From Bacillus methanolicus (GTDB taxonomy: Bacteria > Bacillota > Bacilli > Bacillales > Cytobacillaceae), in contig NZ_PNFF01000001.1 of NCBI RefSeq assembly GCF_028888695.1, positions 319,501 to 383,500 on the forward strand: a stretch of 64,000 nucleotides of DNA. The letters are read 5' to 3'. The notes beneath the pieces were generated by a model. That model did no database searches and was not told where the DNA came from. It was given only the letters and a program-made list of their open reading frames with translations. The translations under genes were made by a program, and so were the position numbers. This document shows, piece after piece, positions 1-8,444 of the stretch. Position 1 is the first letter of the stretch. Every line of letters starts with the position of its first letter.

Positions 1-121
1 AAAAAACAGCGTCGCAATGGGGAATGCACACGAATCTGTAAAAAAAGTCGCCAGACATATAACAAAAGATGTTACGGAAGACGGGATTGCTTACGGTCTT
101 GAATTATTGGGATTATTATAA
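1..121 (+). CDS. HAD superfamily hydrolase (Cof-type), 3' end only
   Basis: The window opens inside a gene; only its last 39 or so codons are present, ending in TAA at 119-121. The visible peptide has a VAMGNA motif followed by VKKVA and a TEDGIAYGLE segment. This is the usual C-terminal end of Cof-type HAD phosphatases, where the GNA loop follows the last catalytic Asp and the DGV/DGI segment closes the fold. Substrate cannot be inferred from the fragment. A strong terminator follows directly, so this is the end of its transcription unit. Confidence 0.8.
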   Translation, partial: KNSVAMGNAHESVKKVARHITKDVTEDGIAYGLELLGLL

Positions 122-140
122 TAATTGATAAAATAAATTT

Positions 141-188
141 CAGGGGCTAACTCTGAAGCAAAGGTTCGGAGTTAGCCCCTGTTTTTCA
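141..188 (+). terminator. Rho-independent terminator after the HAD gene
   Basis: A 17-bp stem (CAGGGGCTAACTCTGAA against its near-perfect complement, one G-T pair) closes a 7-base loop and is followed by GTTTTTC. It lies 20 bases past the HAD stop codon. The low T count in the tail is the only weakness. Confidence 0.85.
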
Positions 189-196
189 ATGACAGC

Positions 197-557
197 TTAA
201 CTACGATAAACATAAGGATCTTTCGGTTGTTCAATTTGGTGCCATTCCTTAACTTTCAGAACAGGAATGGTAGATTTAAAAGGCTGATAGTAAACGGAAG
301 AAGAGGAACGCCTTTTAATAAAAGCCTGCGGGTTATCGGAACGATTCCGCATTCACAGGATGGAAAAATACTCCAGCTGTCGATGCAAACAGAACAGCAA
401 GGTAGCGGTTTTTCGGTATAATTCTTGCGACCATTCCTTCTGTTATAAACATCTGGATGAGACCGGAAATAAATACGCCAATAAGTACAAATGGAATAGC
501 TTCTATTAAAATACTAATAAAAATGGAATTGAGCTGTAAAAATGATTGTGAAGTCAC
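197..557 (-). pseudogene. Deletion-fused remnant of a YcgR/YraQ-type permease and its YcgQ-type partner
   Basis: A GTG at 557 with a GGAGG site at about 563-568 starts a reading frame whose first 60 residues look like the N-terminus of UPF0718/YraQ permeases (YcgR in B. subtilis): one long hydrophobic segment, then ASTAGVFF. In the family this is followed by PxCECGIVP. Here that peptide (SCECGIVPITRRLLLKGVPL) continues only in a shifted frame, consistent with loss of one C near 358-360. Around 297-310 the permease similarity stops. A third frame then reads SVYYQPFKS through KEWHQIEQPKDPYVYRS to a stop at 197-199, which resembles the C-terminal end of the TIGR03943/YcgQ proteins normally encoded next to this permease. 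One frameshift and one large internal deletion have therefore joined the head of one gene to the tail of the next. The family assignment of the tail is from memory and less certain than the head. Confidence 0.65.
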
Positions 558-766
558 ATTATGCCTCCAATCGATGTAAATAAAAAAAGATACAATATCT
601 ATTATAATAGCAACTCCACGATTTCGAATCAGTTGGAAATAACTTTCTAAAGAAAGTGAATTCAGTTTGCTTCTTTATGTACCTCTAAAAAAAAACCACA
701 AAATCAATCCCCGAAACAAATAAATCTGCAATTTTTTCAAACAACAGATTTTTCTTTTATTTTTCT

Positions 767-889
767 ATGACTATTAATACGAATAAAACAAATTCGATTG
801 CGGATATTGTGGAAAATGCGTCAAAAGCGATTGTCGGAATCGTAAATCTTCAAAACAGGAATGACTACTTTAACACCAAAAGAATTTGA
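767..889 (+). pseudogene. HtrA-like protease fragment (short scrap)
   Basis: A 40-codon frame from ATG 767 contains IADIVENASKAIVGIVNLQ, which resembles the segment at the start of the trypsin domain of HtrA/DegP proteases (ADVVEKVSPAVVGI-type). Similarity ends at about 858, where the sequence runs into an unrelated frame. No catalytic residues and no signal or membrane segment are present, so this cannot be a working protease. It is probably debris left by recombination; the assignment rests on about 20 residues. Confidence 0.4.
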
Positions 890-932
890 TCTCTTATATC
901 ACTTTGTCCAGCATCCTAAACAAGTACGGTGA
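861..932 (+). pseudogene. Response-regulator wing-helix fragment
   Basis: The frame MTTLTPKEFDLLYHFVQHPKQVR stops at 930-932. LTPKEFDLL followed by HPKQV is the standard start of an OmpR/PhoB winged-helix DNA-binding domain. Only about 20 residues are left; the receiver domain, recognition helix and wing are missing. The frame sits directly between the HtrA-like scrap and the kinase gene, overlapping the proposed kinase start in another frame. It may be what remains of the kinase's cognate regulator after a deletion. Confidence 0.55.
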
Positions 933-2202
933 AAATATCCTTCGGGATTTGGAACGAAGCAGAATTGGAGCTGAGCATGTTTTAGATGAGTACGGGCGCG
1001 TTTTAGCTGGAAGGAACATTCAATTCAGTTTATTTGATCAAGATTTGAAAACTTCAATAGGAGGGCACCGCGCTGAAATCACATTATCTGATGAAGAATG
1101 GGAAAAAATTTTAAATGGCAATCCGATTGTCGTGAAAAACGACATTAAGCGGTTCGATAAGGCAGTGACATTTGTCTTGCTGCCATATTTTCAAAATGGC
1201 ACTTTTTTAGGCGGCATTTTGCTTACTTCTCCTATCAGCGGTTCAAGAGAAATGATCTCGCAAATCAACCAATATTTATTTTATACCGTATTAATTGCCC
1301 TTATCGTATCTTTATTTCTTAGCTGGATCTTGTCAAAAATCCATGTGAATCGTATTAAACGGATTCAGGAGGCTACATCATTAGTTTCAGCCGGAGATTA
1401 TTCGGTTCATATCCCATCATCCAATTTTGATGAAATCGGTGAATTGGCAGAGGACTTCAATCATATGGTGCAAAAATTACATTCTTCGAAGGAAGAGATT
1501 GAAAGTCTCGAAAACAGAAGACGTCAGTTCATGGCGGATGTTTCTCATGAACTTAGGACTCCTTTAACAACAATCAGCGGTGTGATCGAAGGGCTTCGAA
1601 ATGACATGATTCCGGAAGAGGAAAAAGAAAGAGGTTTGCAATTAGTCAGCCAGGAAACAAAAAGATTAATCAGGCTCGTAAATGAAAACCTCGACTATGA
1701 AAAAATCAGATCGAATCAAGTTAAGCTTTTGAAAGAGGATATTCAGCTGATCGAAGTATTAGAAATTATTAAAGATCAATTAGATATTCTTGCTGAAGAA
1801 AAGAACAACAGCATCATTGTAGAAGTGGATGAGGAACTATATGTAAATGCAGATTATGATCGCCTCATGCAAATATTGATCAATGTTACGAAAAACAGCA
1901 TCCAATTCACAGAAAATGGAACGATCTGGTTAAGAGGAAAGTCCCGCTCTAAAGAAACGATTATTGAAATAGAAGATACCGGGATCGGGATCGATCCGGC
2001 TGAAATCGAAAACATTTGGCGGCGCTTCTATAAAGCCGATCTTTCAAGGACGACCAATCCTTATGGTGAATTTGGACTTGGGCTTTCGATTGTGAAACAA
2101 TTAGTCCAGCTCCATAATGGTGAAATTGAAGTAGCCAGTGAAAAAGGAAAGGGAACAAAATTTGTCATCCGCTTTCCGTTCACTAGTAAAGACATAGAAT
2201 GA
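886..2202 (+). CDS. Sensor histidine kinase, probably 5'-truncated
   Basis: This is a membrane sensor kinase that would autophosphorylate and pass phosphate to a response regulator. From the TTG at 886 the protein is 438 residues: a short extracytoplasmic part, one membrane segment at about 135-155, a HAMP linker, the H-box FMADVSHELRTPLTT with His221, an N-box (ILINVTKNSIQF) and G-boxes DTGIGID and GEFGLGLSI. A second, N-terminal membrane helix expected for this architecture is missing. The TTG start has no convincing ribosome binding site, and the sequence just upstream is a response-regulator scrap. I infer that the 5' end has been replaced by a deletion junction near 924-935, so the gene may be silent or make a mis-anchored protein. 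The kinase core itself is intact. Confidence 0.7.
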   Translation: MISYITLSSILNKYGENILRDLERSRIGAEHVLDEYGRVLAGRNIQFSLFDQDLKTSIGGHRAEITLSDEEWEKILNGNPIVVKNDIKRFDKAVTFVLLPYFQNGTFLGGILLTSPISGSREMISQINQYLFYTVLIALIVSLFLSWILSKIHVNRIKRIQEATSLVSAGDYSVHIPSSNFDEIGELAEDFNHMVQKLHSSKEEIESLENRRRQFMADVSHELRTPLTTISGVIEGLRNDMIPEEEKERGLQLVSQETKRLIRLVNENLDYEKIRSNQVKLLKEDIQLIEVLEIIKDQLDILAEEKNNSIIVEVDEELYVNADYDRLMQILINVTKNSIQFTENGTIWLRGKSRSKETIIEIEDTGIGIDPAEIENIWRRFYKADLSRTTNPYGEFGLGLSIVKQLVQLHNGEIEVASEKGKGTKFVIRFPFTSKDIE

Positions 2203-2233
2203 AAAAAAGCTGTAAAATAGCAGCTTTTTTCAT
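2203..2233 (+). terminator. Terminator after the sensor kinase
   Basis: AAAAAGCTG and CAGCTTTTTT form a short stem around TAAAATAG, ending in a T-run. It begins directly at the kinase stop codon. Confidence 0.8.
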
Positions 2234-2355
2234 GTTTTTTATAATAAGCATAAATTTCATTCACACTTGACAGCTATGGTATCATATTATTGTCGCCAAA
2301 AAAAATGAAGTTTATCGAAACATATTACACTAGAAAAAACAGGAAGGTGACAAAT

Positions 2356-4311
2356 ATGAAACATTTAATGGTGAAAGGCCAAAATATTTTCAATAAAAAT
2401 GCCGGCTTTTTCTTATTGGCTGCCATCCTGTTATGGATAAAAACGTATTTAGTGCAGCAATTTGAGTTTAACTTAGGTATCGATAATTCTATGCAGCAGT
2501 TTTTGCTTTTTATAAATCCGATCGGATCGATCCTTTTCTTTCTCGGATTTGCACTTTTTGCAAAAGGGAAATCACGCTATTATTGGATCATTGGGATTGA
2601 TTTTATTTTAACTTTTCTATTATTTGCGAATGTAGTCTATTATCGTTTTTTCAACGATTTTATTACACTTCCTACATTAACGCAGTCTAAAAACTTTGGA
2701 GATGTCAGCGGGAATATTGTTGCTTTGTTAAAACCATATGATCCTTTATTTTTCATTGACATCTTTATTTTAATGGTATTAATGGCTGTTTGGAAGTTAA
2801 AAACTGAGCAATCTAAGGTTTCACGCCGTAAAGTGAGTTTCGTATTTCTATCAGCGATAGCCATTTTATGTGCAAATATTGCTTTGGCTGAAATCGACCG
2901 TCCTCAATTATTAACAAGGACGTTTGACAGAAATTATATTGTTAAATATTTAGGCATGTACAACTTTACGATTTATGATGCGATCCAAAGCACGAAATCT
3001 TCCGCTCAGCGGGTTTTAGCCGACAGTAATGATATTACAGAAGTTGTTAATTATACGAAATCAAATTATGCTGAACCTAACCCGAAATATTTTGGTAAAG
3101 CCAAAGGAATGAACGTAATTTACGTCCATTTGGAATCTCTGCAAAATTTTGTTATTAACTATAAGTTAAATGGTGAAGAAGTTACTCCATTCTTAAATTC
3201 GTTAACAAGAGATTCCAATACGCTATACTTTGATAACTTTTTCCATCAAACGGCGCAAGGAAAAACGGCTGATGCGGAATTTTTATTGGAAAATTCATTG
3301 TTCGGTCTATCACAAGGATCAGCTTTTTCAACAAAAGGTTTAAATACGTATCAGGCAGCACCGGCGATTTTAGGACAACATGGATATACATCTGCGGTAT
3401 TTCATGGCAACAACAAATCATTTTGGAACCGCGATGAAATTTATAAATCATTTGGTTATGATAAATTCTTTGATTCAAGCTACTACAATATGAATCCAGA
3501 GGACGTCCTTAATTATGGATTAAAGGATAAACCGTTTTTCGCGGAATCAATGCCATTGCTGAAGTCGTTGCCGCAGCCGTTTTATACAAAATTTATTACA
3601 TTGTCCAACCATTTCCCTTATCCGATTGATGAAGAAGATGCAACGATTGAGGGACATACGACCGGAGATTCTTCCGTAGACAATTATTTCCGAACAGCCC
3701 GTTATTTAGATGAAGCTGTGAAAGAATTCTTTCATTATCTGAAGGAATCGGGCTTGTACGACAATTCTGTTATTATTATGTACGGTGACCATTACGGTAT
3801 TTCAGAAAATCACAATAAAGCAATGGAGCAAGTTCTCGGTAAAGAAATGAATGAGTTTGAGAATGCTCAATTACAGCGGGTGCCATTATTTATCCGTGTT
3901 CCGGGGATAGAAGGCGGCATTATGCACCAATATGGCGGACAAGTCGACCTGCTCCCAACACTGCTTCATTTGCTTGGAATCGATACAAAGAACTACGTGC
4001 AATTAGGTACAGACTTATTATCTGAACAGCATGACCAGCTTGTTCCTTTCCGAAATGGAAATTTTGTGAGCCCAAATGTAAGTGCTGTGAATGGCAAATA
4101 TTATGATAGATCCGGAAGTATAATCGAAAAAAATGAGGAGATTGCAAGATTAGAGGAAGAAGCGAAACTAAAATTAGATCTTTCAGATCGGGTAGTAAAT
4201 GGCGACTTATTACGGTTCTATACACCTGAAGGCTTTAAACCGGTGGACCGCTCTCAATATGATTACAATCATAAAGAAAATATAAATGAAGATGCTTCAA
4301 AAACTAATTAG
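2356..4311 (+). CDS. ltaS: LtaS-type lipoteichoic acid synthase / phosphoglycerol transferase
   Basis: This enzyme uses phosphatidylglycerol to polymerise glycerol-phosphate onto a membrane anchor, acting on the outer face of the membrane. The 651-residue protein has about five N-terminal membrane helices (residues 10-210), then an extracellular sulfatase-like domain with VIYVHLESLQNF (metal-binding Glu), a GKTADAEF motif with the predicted catalytic Thr304, YGDHYG and a late HFPY segment. Length matches the family (about 640-650). The ATG at 2356 is chosen because GGAAGGTGA lies 6-7 bases upstream; an in-frame extension to 2290 has no ribosome binding site. The gene stands alone between two terminators. 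Bacilli carry several paralogues (LtaS/YflE, YfnI, YqgS, YvgJ); the sequence does not tell me which one this is, so the symbol marks the family. Confidence 0.9.
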   Translation: MKHLMVKGQNIFNKNAGFFLLAAILLWIKTYLVQQFEFNLGIDNSMQQFLLFINPIGSILFFLGFALFAKGKSRYYWIIGIDFILTFLLFANVVYYRFFNDFITLPTLTQSKNFGDVSGNIVALLKPYDPLFFIDIFILMVLMAVWKLKTEQSKVSRRKVSFVFLSAIAILCANIALAEIDRPQLLTRTFDRNYIVKYLGMYNFTIYDAIQSTKSSAQRVLADSNDITEVVNYTKSNYAEPNPKYFGKAKGMNVIYVHLESLQNFVINYKLNGEEVTPFLNSLTRDSNTLYFDNFFHQTAQGKTADAEFLLENSLFGLSQGSAFSTKGLNTYQAAPAILGQHGYTSAVFHGNNKSFWNRDEIYKSFGYDKFFDSSYYNMNPEDVLNYGLKDKPFFAESMPLLKSLPQPFYTKFITLSNHFPYPIDEEDATIEGHTTGDSSVDNYFRTARYLDEAVKEFFHYLKESGLYDNSVIIMYGDHYGISENHNKAMEQVLGKEMNEFENAQLQRVPLFIRVPGIEGGIMHQYGGQVDLLPTLLHLLGIDTKNYVQLGTDLLSEQHDQLVPFRNGNFVSPNVSAVNGKYYDRSGSIIEKNEEIARLEEEAKLKLDLSDRVVNGDLLRFYTPEGFKPVDRSQYDYNHKENINEDASKTN

Positions 4312-4339
4312 CTGTTGAGAAACTCAACAGCTTTTTTTA
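4311..4339 (+). terminator. Terminator after ltaS
   Basis: GCTGTTGAG-AAA-CTCAACAGC is a perfect 9-bp stem followed by seven T residues, beginning on the last base of the stop codon. Confidence 0.95.
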
Positions 4340-4394
4340 TAAAGCGGCGTAAAACCGCTAACAATGAAATATTGGTTTTTGTCTTTTATATGCA

Positions 4395-4423
4395 TTAAAA
4401 AACCCGGTGCGCCACACCGGGTT
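4395..4423 (-). terminator. Terminator after the first CNNM gene
   Basis: Read on the minus strand, AACCCGGTG and CACCGGGTT form a 9-bp stem followed by TTTTTAA. It overlaps the stop codon of the gene ending at 4422. Confidence 0.95.
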
Positions 4424-5774
4424 ATGATACAACTTCTGATTTTGTTAAAGGTATTGATTGAAGCTGCTGTTCTTCAGTGCTATGATTTTTAGTCACTTCA
4501 ATATATTTGATATGGTGGTCTTCCATTTCGAGAATTTTAAAATGATAAGAATCCAAACTAATGATGTCGCCTTCTTTTGCTTCATAATTCTCTGTCAGAA
4601 CCCAGCCGCCGATTGTATCAACGTCTTCATCTTCAATGTCAATACCTAATAGTTCATTGACCTCACTGACGAGCACTTTTGAATCAATAATGTAATGTCC
4701 GTCTTTAATTTTGCGCACCATCGGAACTTCGTCCATGTCAAATTCATCGCGAATTTCACCAACAATTTCTTCGAGAATGTCTTCAACAGTCACAAGTCCG
4801 GATGTTCCGCCGTATTCATCCATTAAGATCGCCATGTGAATACGTTCTTTTTGCATCTTAACAAGCAGGTCGTGAATCGGAATTGTATCAATCACGCGAA
4901 TAATCGGCCGGATATACGATTCAAGCGTTTTCGTCGCGATTACTTGATTTTCGATAAGATCAGTCAACAGTTCTTTCATATTTACAAGCCCGATAATATG
5001 GTCTTTATCTCCGTCAATAATAGGGTATCGGGTGAATTTTTCATTCTTGACAATCTGCAGGAACGTTTCTAGTGTATCATCTTTTGAAAGAGATACAATT
5101 TCTGTTCTTGGGACCATGATTTCTTTTGCAATCCGGTTGTCAAATTCAAAAATTTTGTTTACATACTTAAACTCTGATTGGTTAATTTCGCCACTTTTAT
5201 AGCTTTCGGACAAAATAATTCGAAGTTCTTCCTCTGAGTGAGCCAGCTCATGTTCGGAAGCAGGCTTTAATCCGAACATGCTCGTGATAAAACGCGCAGA
5301 ACCGTTCAATGCCCAAATAAACGGATAAAGCAATTTATAGAACAAGATAAGCGGCCGGGCTGCAATTAAGCTTACAGTTTCTGCCTTTTGAATCGCTACT
5401 GTTTTCGGTGCCAACTCACCAACCACAACGTGCAAGAAGGTAATGAAGGCGAAGGCTATTCCGAATGTCAGTATATGCGACAAAGAATTTGGCAGATGTA
5501 ATTCAAGGAACAGCGGGTGCAGAATTTCTTTGATCGTAGGTTCCCCGAGCCATCCAAGTCCTAGTGCAGTAATCGTGATTCCGAGCTGGCAGGCGGATAA
5601 ATATTCATCAAGCCTTGAGATCACTTGTTTAACAGCAACAGCGTTTTTATTTCCTTCTTCAATCAATTGATCGATTCTTGAACTTCGCACTCTTATAATG
5701 GCAAACTCCGACGCGACAAAAAATGCCGTCAAAGCAATTAAAATGGCTATTAAAACCAAGTTAAATATGTCCAA
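4422..5774 (-). CDS. CNNM/CorC-type divalent cation transporter (YhdP/MpfA family)
   Basis: This membrane protein of the CNNM family is probably a Mg2+ exporter; the B. subtilis relative YhdP (MpfA) has that role. The 450 residues contain an N-terminal DUF21/CNNM domain with about four membrane helices (residues 1-190), two CBS domains (about 200-340, starting near [10 protein letters not shown] and containing [11 protein letters not shown]) and a C-terminal CorC/HlyC domain. The start is a TTG at 5774. A perfect AGGAGGTGA lies at 5812-5820, too far for direct use, but a stable hairpin between them brings it to about 9 bases. The gene is second in an operon with the frameshifted MerR gene, 60 bases downstream of it. 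It is a close paralogue of the product of 6444-7751. Confidence 0.88.
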   Translation of the reverse strand: MDIFNLVLIAILIALTAFFVASEFAIIRVRSSRIDQLIEEGNKNAVAVKQVISRLDEYLSACQLGITITALGLGWLGEPTIKEILHPLFLELHLPNSLSHILTFGIAFAFITFLHVVVGELAPKTVAIQKAETVSLIAARPLILFYKLLYPFIWALNGSARFITSMFGLKPASEHELAHSEEELRIILSESYKSGEINQSEFKYVNKIFEFDNRIAKEIMVPRTEIVSLSKDDTLETFLQIVKNEKFTRYPIIDGDKDHIIGLVNMKELLTDLIENQVIATKTLESYIRPIIRVIDTIPIHDLLVKMQKERIHMAILMDEYGGTSGLVTVEDILEEIVGEIRDEFDMDEVPMVRKIKDGHYIIDSKVLVSEVNELLGIDIEDEDVDTIGGWVLTENYEAKEGDIISLDSYHFKILEMEDHHIKYIEVTKNHSTEEQQLQSIPLTKSEVVS

Positions 5775-5780
5775 ATAAAT

Positions 5781-5820
5781 TCCCTTAGCTCGTAATAAAA
5801 CGAGTAAGGAGTCACCTCCT
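5781..5820 (-). promoter_or_regulatory. Hairpin between ribosome binding site and start codon of the first CNNM gene
   Basis: On the minus strand AGGAGGTGAC (5811-5820) is followed by CCTTACTCG (5801-5809), an 8-base loop, and CGAG-C-TAAGG (5781-5792), then the TTG at 5774. The stem pairs CTCG with CGAG and CCTTA with TAAGG. Folded, it would place the Shine-Dalgarno sequence about 9 bases from the start codon; unfolded, the gap is over 35 bases. Translation may therefore depend on this hairpin. The role is inferred. Confidence 0.6.
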
Positions 5821-5834
5821 GATTTTTTGAAAAA

Positions 5835-6256
5835 TTAACTCGTCAGAACCAAAAGCGACTGCATCAAGGCGGAACCTTCCCGGGAAAGTTGATTTGCCAA
5901 GTCTTCTTTTTGCGGCCCTTCAAGCTTTTCAATGAGCGGCAAAATAACAGCTAATTCTTTGTGCAGCTGTTTCATTTGGTTGGTTACGTTACTTACATGC
6001 TTTTCAACTTCTGACTCCCGAATTTGTTTCGATTTTTTGATTTCAAGTTTTCTTTTAATCTCTTCAAGAGGAAAATGCATTGTTTTGCACTCTTCAATAA
6101 ATTTAAGATCGTGCAAAGCTTCTTCTGAATAGATCCGATAGTTTGATTTAGAGCGGTCAGCTTTAAGCAGGCCTAAGCTTGTATAATAATCTATTGTTCT
6201 TTTGGAAACTCCTGATAAACTAGCTAACTCGCCGATACGATAGACTGCCCCATCAT
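5835..6256 (-). pseudogene. MerR-family regulator with a frameshift at codon 3-4
   Basis: The protein would be a dimeric DNA-binding regulator: helix-turn-helix YRIGELASLSGVSKRTIDYY, then LGLLKADRSKSNYRIYSEEAL, a long coiled dimerisation helix, and a total near 140 residues. Ribosome site GAGGTG precedes tandem ATGs at 6256 and 6253, but these lead into a stop after ten codons. The conserved frame has no start codon and has a stop just upstream. One extra G in the GGGG run (plus-strand CCCC at 6248-6251) would restore ATG-ATG-GGG-GCA-GTC-TAT in frame with the conserved domain. Either this is a genuine one-base deletion or a homopolymer sequencing error. The nearest in-frame ATG (6116) would lose the whole DNA-binding domain. 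The gene leads the operon with the CNNM transporter. Confidence 0.75.
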
Positions 6257-6284
6257 ATCACCTCTGATAATATAAATTACAATT

Positions 6285-6313
6285 ATTATAGAGTTTTTAA
6301 ACCGTACAGTCAA
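6285..6313 (-). promoter_or_regulatory. Sigma-A promoter of the merR-CNNM operon
   Basis: On the minus strand TTGACT (6308-6313) and TATAAT (6285-6290) are separated by 17 bases, close to the ideal housekeeping promoter. The start region lies about 30 bases downstream. A MerR-type elongated spacer is not seen. Confidence 0.8.
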
Positions 6314-6410
6314 ACGTTACAGTTTCGATAGAATGCCGTTATCCTATATATGACTATATATGAGAAAAAATAAAATTAATTATTAAAAAATTCAAATAAT
6401 TATTTGTTTG

Positions 6411-6439
6411 TAAAAAGGCAGCAAAATGTTTGCCGCCTA
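6411..6439 (-). terminator. Terminator after the second CNNM gene
   Basis: GGCGGCAAA and TTTGCTGCC (one G-T pair) form a stem on the minus strand, followed by TTTTTAC, just past the stop at 6444. It separates this gene from the merR operon. Confidence 0.9.
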
Positions 6440-6443
6440 ATTT

Positions 6444-7751
6444 TTATTCCTTTTCCTGTTTCTTACTTACTTCTATATATAAAATGTGATGTCCTTCAAT
6501 TTCTTTAATTTTGAACAAATGATTTTCTCTTTCGAGTGTATCTCCTTCTTGAACATCAAATTTTTGTGTCAAGAACCAGCCGCCGATCGTATCAACTTCT
6601 TCTTCTTCTTCCAATGAAGTTCCAAGGAGATCATTCACTTCCGAAATCAAGAGCTTAGCATCGAGTATGTATCCGTTTTCGGTTTTACGAATAAGCGGAA
6701 CCTCATCTGTGTCAAATTCATCCCTTATCTCACCCACAATTTCTTCAATGATGTCTTCAACCGTAACCAATCCTGCCGTTCCCCCATATTCGTCAAAAAG
6801 GATGGCCATAGGCGATCTTTCTCGCTGCATTTTGACAAGTAGTTCATGGATCGGGATCGTTTCAATAACCCGTATTACAGGTTTTATATAGGGAAGCAAA
6901 GGACATTCGCCTTCAAATTTCTTTTGTATACAGTCAGTTAAAATTTCTTTAATGTTAATGATTCCAATAATATTATCTTTGTCGCCGCCGGTTGTCACCG
7001 GATAGCGGGTGAATTTTTCCTCTTTCACAACTTTTAATATTTCCTCTAAAGTTGCATCTTCCGGAAAGCTGATGATTTCCGTTCTTGGCACCATAATTTC
7101 TTTTGCAACACGATTATCGAATTCAAAGATTTTGTTGACATATTTATATTCGGATTGGTTAATTTCACCGCTTTTAAGGCTCTCTGAAAGAATAATTCGC
7201 AGTTCTTCTTCAGAAAGGGCAATTTCATTTTCTGAAGGAGCTTTCAGACCAAATAAGCCGGTGACAATTCTTGCTGAGCTATTCAATGCCCATATAAAGG
7301 GATACATCACTTTATAGAACAAGATCAGGGGAGTTGCGAACGAAAGGGTAATGTTCTCTGCCTTATGGATGGCAAACGTTTTAGGCGCCAATTCTCCGAT
7401 TACAACATGAAGAAAAGTAATGACAGAAAAAGTAATGACAAAAGAAAGTATTTGGCTAATTGATTCCTGTATCCCCAATCTTTCAAATAATGGGTGGAGA
7501 ATACTTTCCACAGTCGGTTCTCCGAGCCAACCGAGGCCAAGTGAAGTAATCGTAATTCCAAGCTGGCAAGCTGATAAGTAGCCATCCAGATTTGAAATGA
7601 CCTTTTTCGCTGCTTCTGCTTTTTTATTGCCCTCAAGAATAAGCTGGTCGATTCTTGACGTCCGCACTTTTACAATCGCAAATTCCGAAGCAACAAAAAA
7701 AGCAGTCAATGCAATCAGAAATACAACTAAAAATAAATTGATTCCGATCAT
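6444..7751 (-). CDS. CNNM/CorC-type divalent cation transporter, second paralogue (YhdT/YhdP family)
   Basis: This protein has the same architecture as the one at 4422-5774: an N-terminal CNNM membrane domain starting [20 protein letters not shown], paired CBS domains with [10 protein letters not shown] and [16 protein letters not shown], and a CorC/HlyC tail. It is 435 residues from the ATG at 7751. An in-frame GTG at 7763 is less likely, because it lies in the 3' arm of a hairpin and has no Shine-Dalgarno sequence at proper spacing. From memory, yhdP, a MerR gene and yhdT are also neighbours in B. subtilis, so the pair is an old arrangement. Divalent-metal (Mg2+ or Co2+) efflux is inferred from family. 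Confidence 0.87.
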   Translation of the reverse strand: MIGINLFLVVFLIALTAFFVASEFAIVKVRTSRIDQLILEGNKKAEAAKKVISNLDGYLSACQLGITITSLGLGWLGEPTVESILHPLFERLGIQESISQILSFVITFSVITFLHVVIGELAPKTFAIHKAENITLSFATPLILFYKVMYPFIWALNSSARIVTGLFGLKAPSENEIALSEEELRIILSESLKSGEINQSEYKYVNKIFEFDNRVAKEIMVPRTEIISFPEDATLEEILKVVKEEKFTRYPVTTGGDKDNIIGIINIKEILTDCIQKKFEGECPLLPYIKPVIRVIETIPIHELLVKMQRERSPMAILFDEYGGTAGLVTVEDIIEEIVGEIRDEFDTDEVPLIRKTENGYILDAKLLISEVNDLLGTSLEEEEEVDTIGGWFLTQKFDVQEGDTLERENHLFKIKEIEGHHILYIEVSKKQEKE

Positions 7752-7757
7752 TCTGAG

Positions 7758-7788
7758 CCTCACATTATCGTAAGGTATTCACCTCCCC
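7758..7788 (-). promoter_or_regulatory. Hairpin between ribosome binding site and start codon of the second CNNM gene
   Basis: On the minus strand GGGGAGGTG (7780-7788) is followed after AATA by CCTTAC (7770-7775), a 6-base loop and GTGAGG (7758-7763), then CTCAGA and the ATG at 7751. The stem leaves about 10 unpaired bases between Shine-Dalgarno and ATG. The arrangement copies that of the paralogue, although the stem sequences differ. Confidence 0.6.
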
Positions 7789-7856
7789 CTTTTTGCAAAT
7801 TTTGATATTTGTACCTTTCCCATATTTATGCCATTCTAATCGCCAATACTGACAAG

Positions 7857-7887
7857 TAAAAAAAGCTGCCTTTTTGACAGCTTTTCA
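7857..7887 (-). terminator. Terminator of the kinase-acetyltransferase operon
   Basis: AAAAGCTGTC and GGCAGCTTTTTT form a stem around AAAAA on the minus strand with a T-run. It overlaps the stop codon at 7885. Confidence 0.9.
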
Positions 7888-8430
7888 TGATTTCTTCCAT
7901 TCTTTTGCTAAAAGACCGTAAATGATCAAGTCATGGAAGTGGTCGTATAGATATTCACCGTCACGGACGATTCCCTCTTGGACAAAGCCAAGACGTTCAG
8001 GGATGGCACGGCTTTTAAAGTTTTTTGTGCCGCAGCGAATTTCAATCCGGTTTAAGTTTAGATCAAAGAATGCATAGTTAATCAGTGCTTGAACCGATCT
8101 TGTCATAATTCCATGTCCTTCCGCTTCTTTGGCAAGCCAGTAGCCAATGCTCGTTTGTTTATTGTTCCAGTCAATATGGTGGAACCCAATTGATCCGACT
8201 AATATTCCTTTATAACGAATGCCTAAATGAAAACCATTGTTGTCTGCAAATTGTTTCAACCATAACGAAATAATCGTATGGTACTGAGAAGATGAATAAA
8301 TGCCGTCAACCCATGGCAGCCATTTTCGCAAATGAAATCGATTTGAATCAACAAGGTTGAACAGTTCGTCGGAATGATGAAGCTGAAACAGCTGAAGTTC
8401 GATTTCGCTATCTACTTTTAATGTGAACAT
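7885..8430 (-). CDS. GNAT N-acetyltransferase, RimL/YdaF type
   Basis: This 181-residue cytoplasmic acetyltransferase uses acetyl-CoA; relatives act on ribosomal-protein N-termini or small amines. Visible signs are the opening ELQLFQLHHSDELFNLVDSN, WLPWVDG, the beta-strand IGYWLAKEAEGHGIMT that forms the acetyl-CoA pyrophosphate loop, and the ending NRIEIRCGTKNFKSRAIPERLGF. All are typical of YdaF/RimL proteins. The ATG at 8430 follows an AAGGGGAAAAGGAA tract. It is 14 bases downstream of the kinase gene and shares its terminator, so the two are cotranscribed. Substrate is unknown. Confidence 0.85.
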   Translation of the reverse strand: MFTLKVDSEIELQLFQLHHSDELFNLVDSNRFHLRKWLPWVDGIYSSSQYHTIISLWLKQFADNNGFHLGIRYKGILVGSIGFHHIDWNNKQTSIGYWLAKEAEGHGIMTRSVQALINYAFFDLNLNRIEIRCGTKNFKSRAIPERLGFVQEGIVRDGEYLYDHFHDLIIYGLLAKEWKKS

Positions 8431-8444
8431 TTCCTTTTCCCCTT

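Noticed and set aside
886-2202. CssS identity for the kinase, because an HtrA-like scrap lies next to it
   Set aside because: The kinase core does not resemble CssS as I remember it, and the scrap is joined by a deletion junction, so neighbourhood means little here.
2267-2290. Sigma-A promoter before ltaS from TTGACA at about 2267
   Set aside because: The -35 is perfect but no -10 lies at 16-18 bases; nearby TATTAT and TATTGT are at 13 and 15. Not strong enough to list as a feature.
5835-6116. A complete 93-residue protein starting at 6116
   Set aside because: It is only the C-terminal part of the MerR gene; the conserved DNA-binding domain continues upstream in the same frame to about 6247.
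7751-7763. GTG at 7763 as start of the second CNNM gene
   Set aside because: It lies in the hairpin arm and is about 16 bases or more from the Shine-Dalgarno; the paralogue starts at the position equivalent to ATG 7751.
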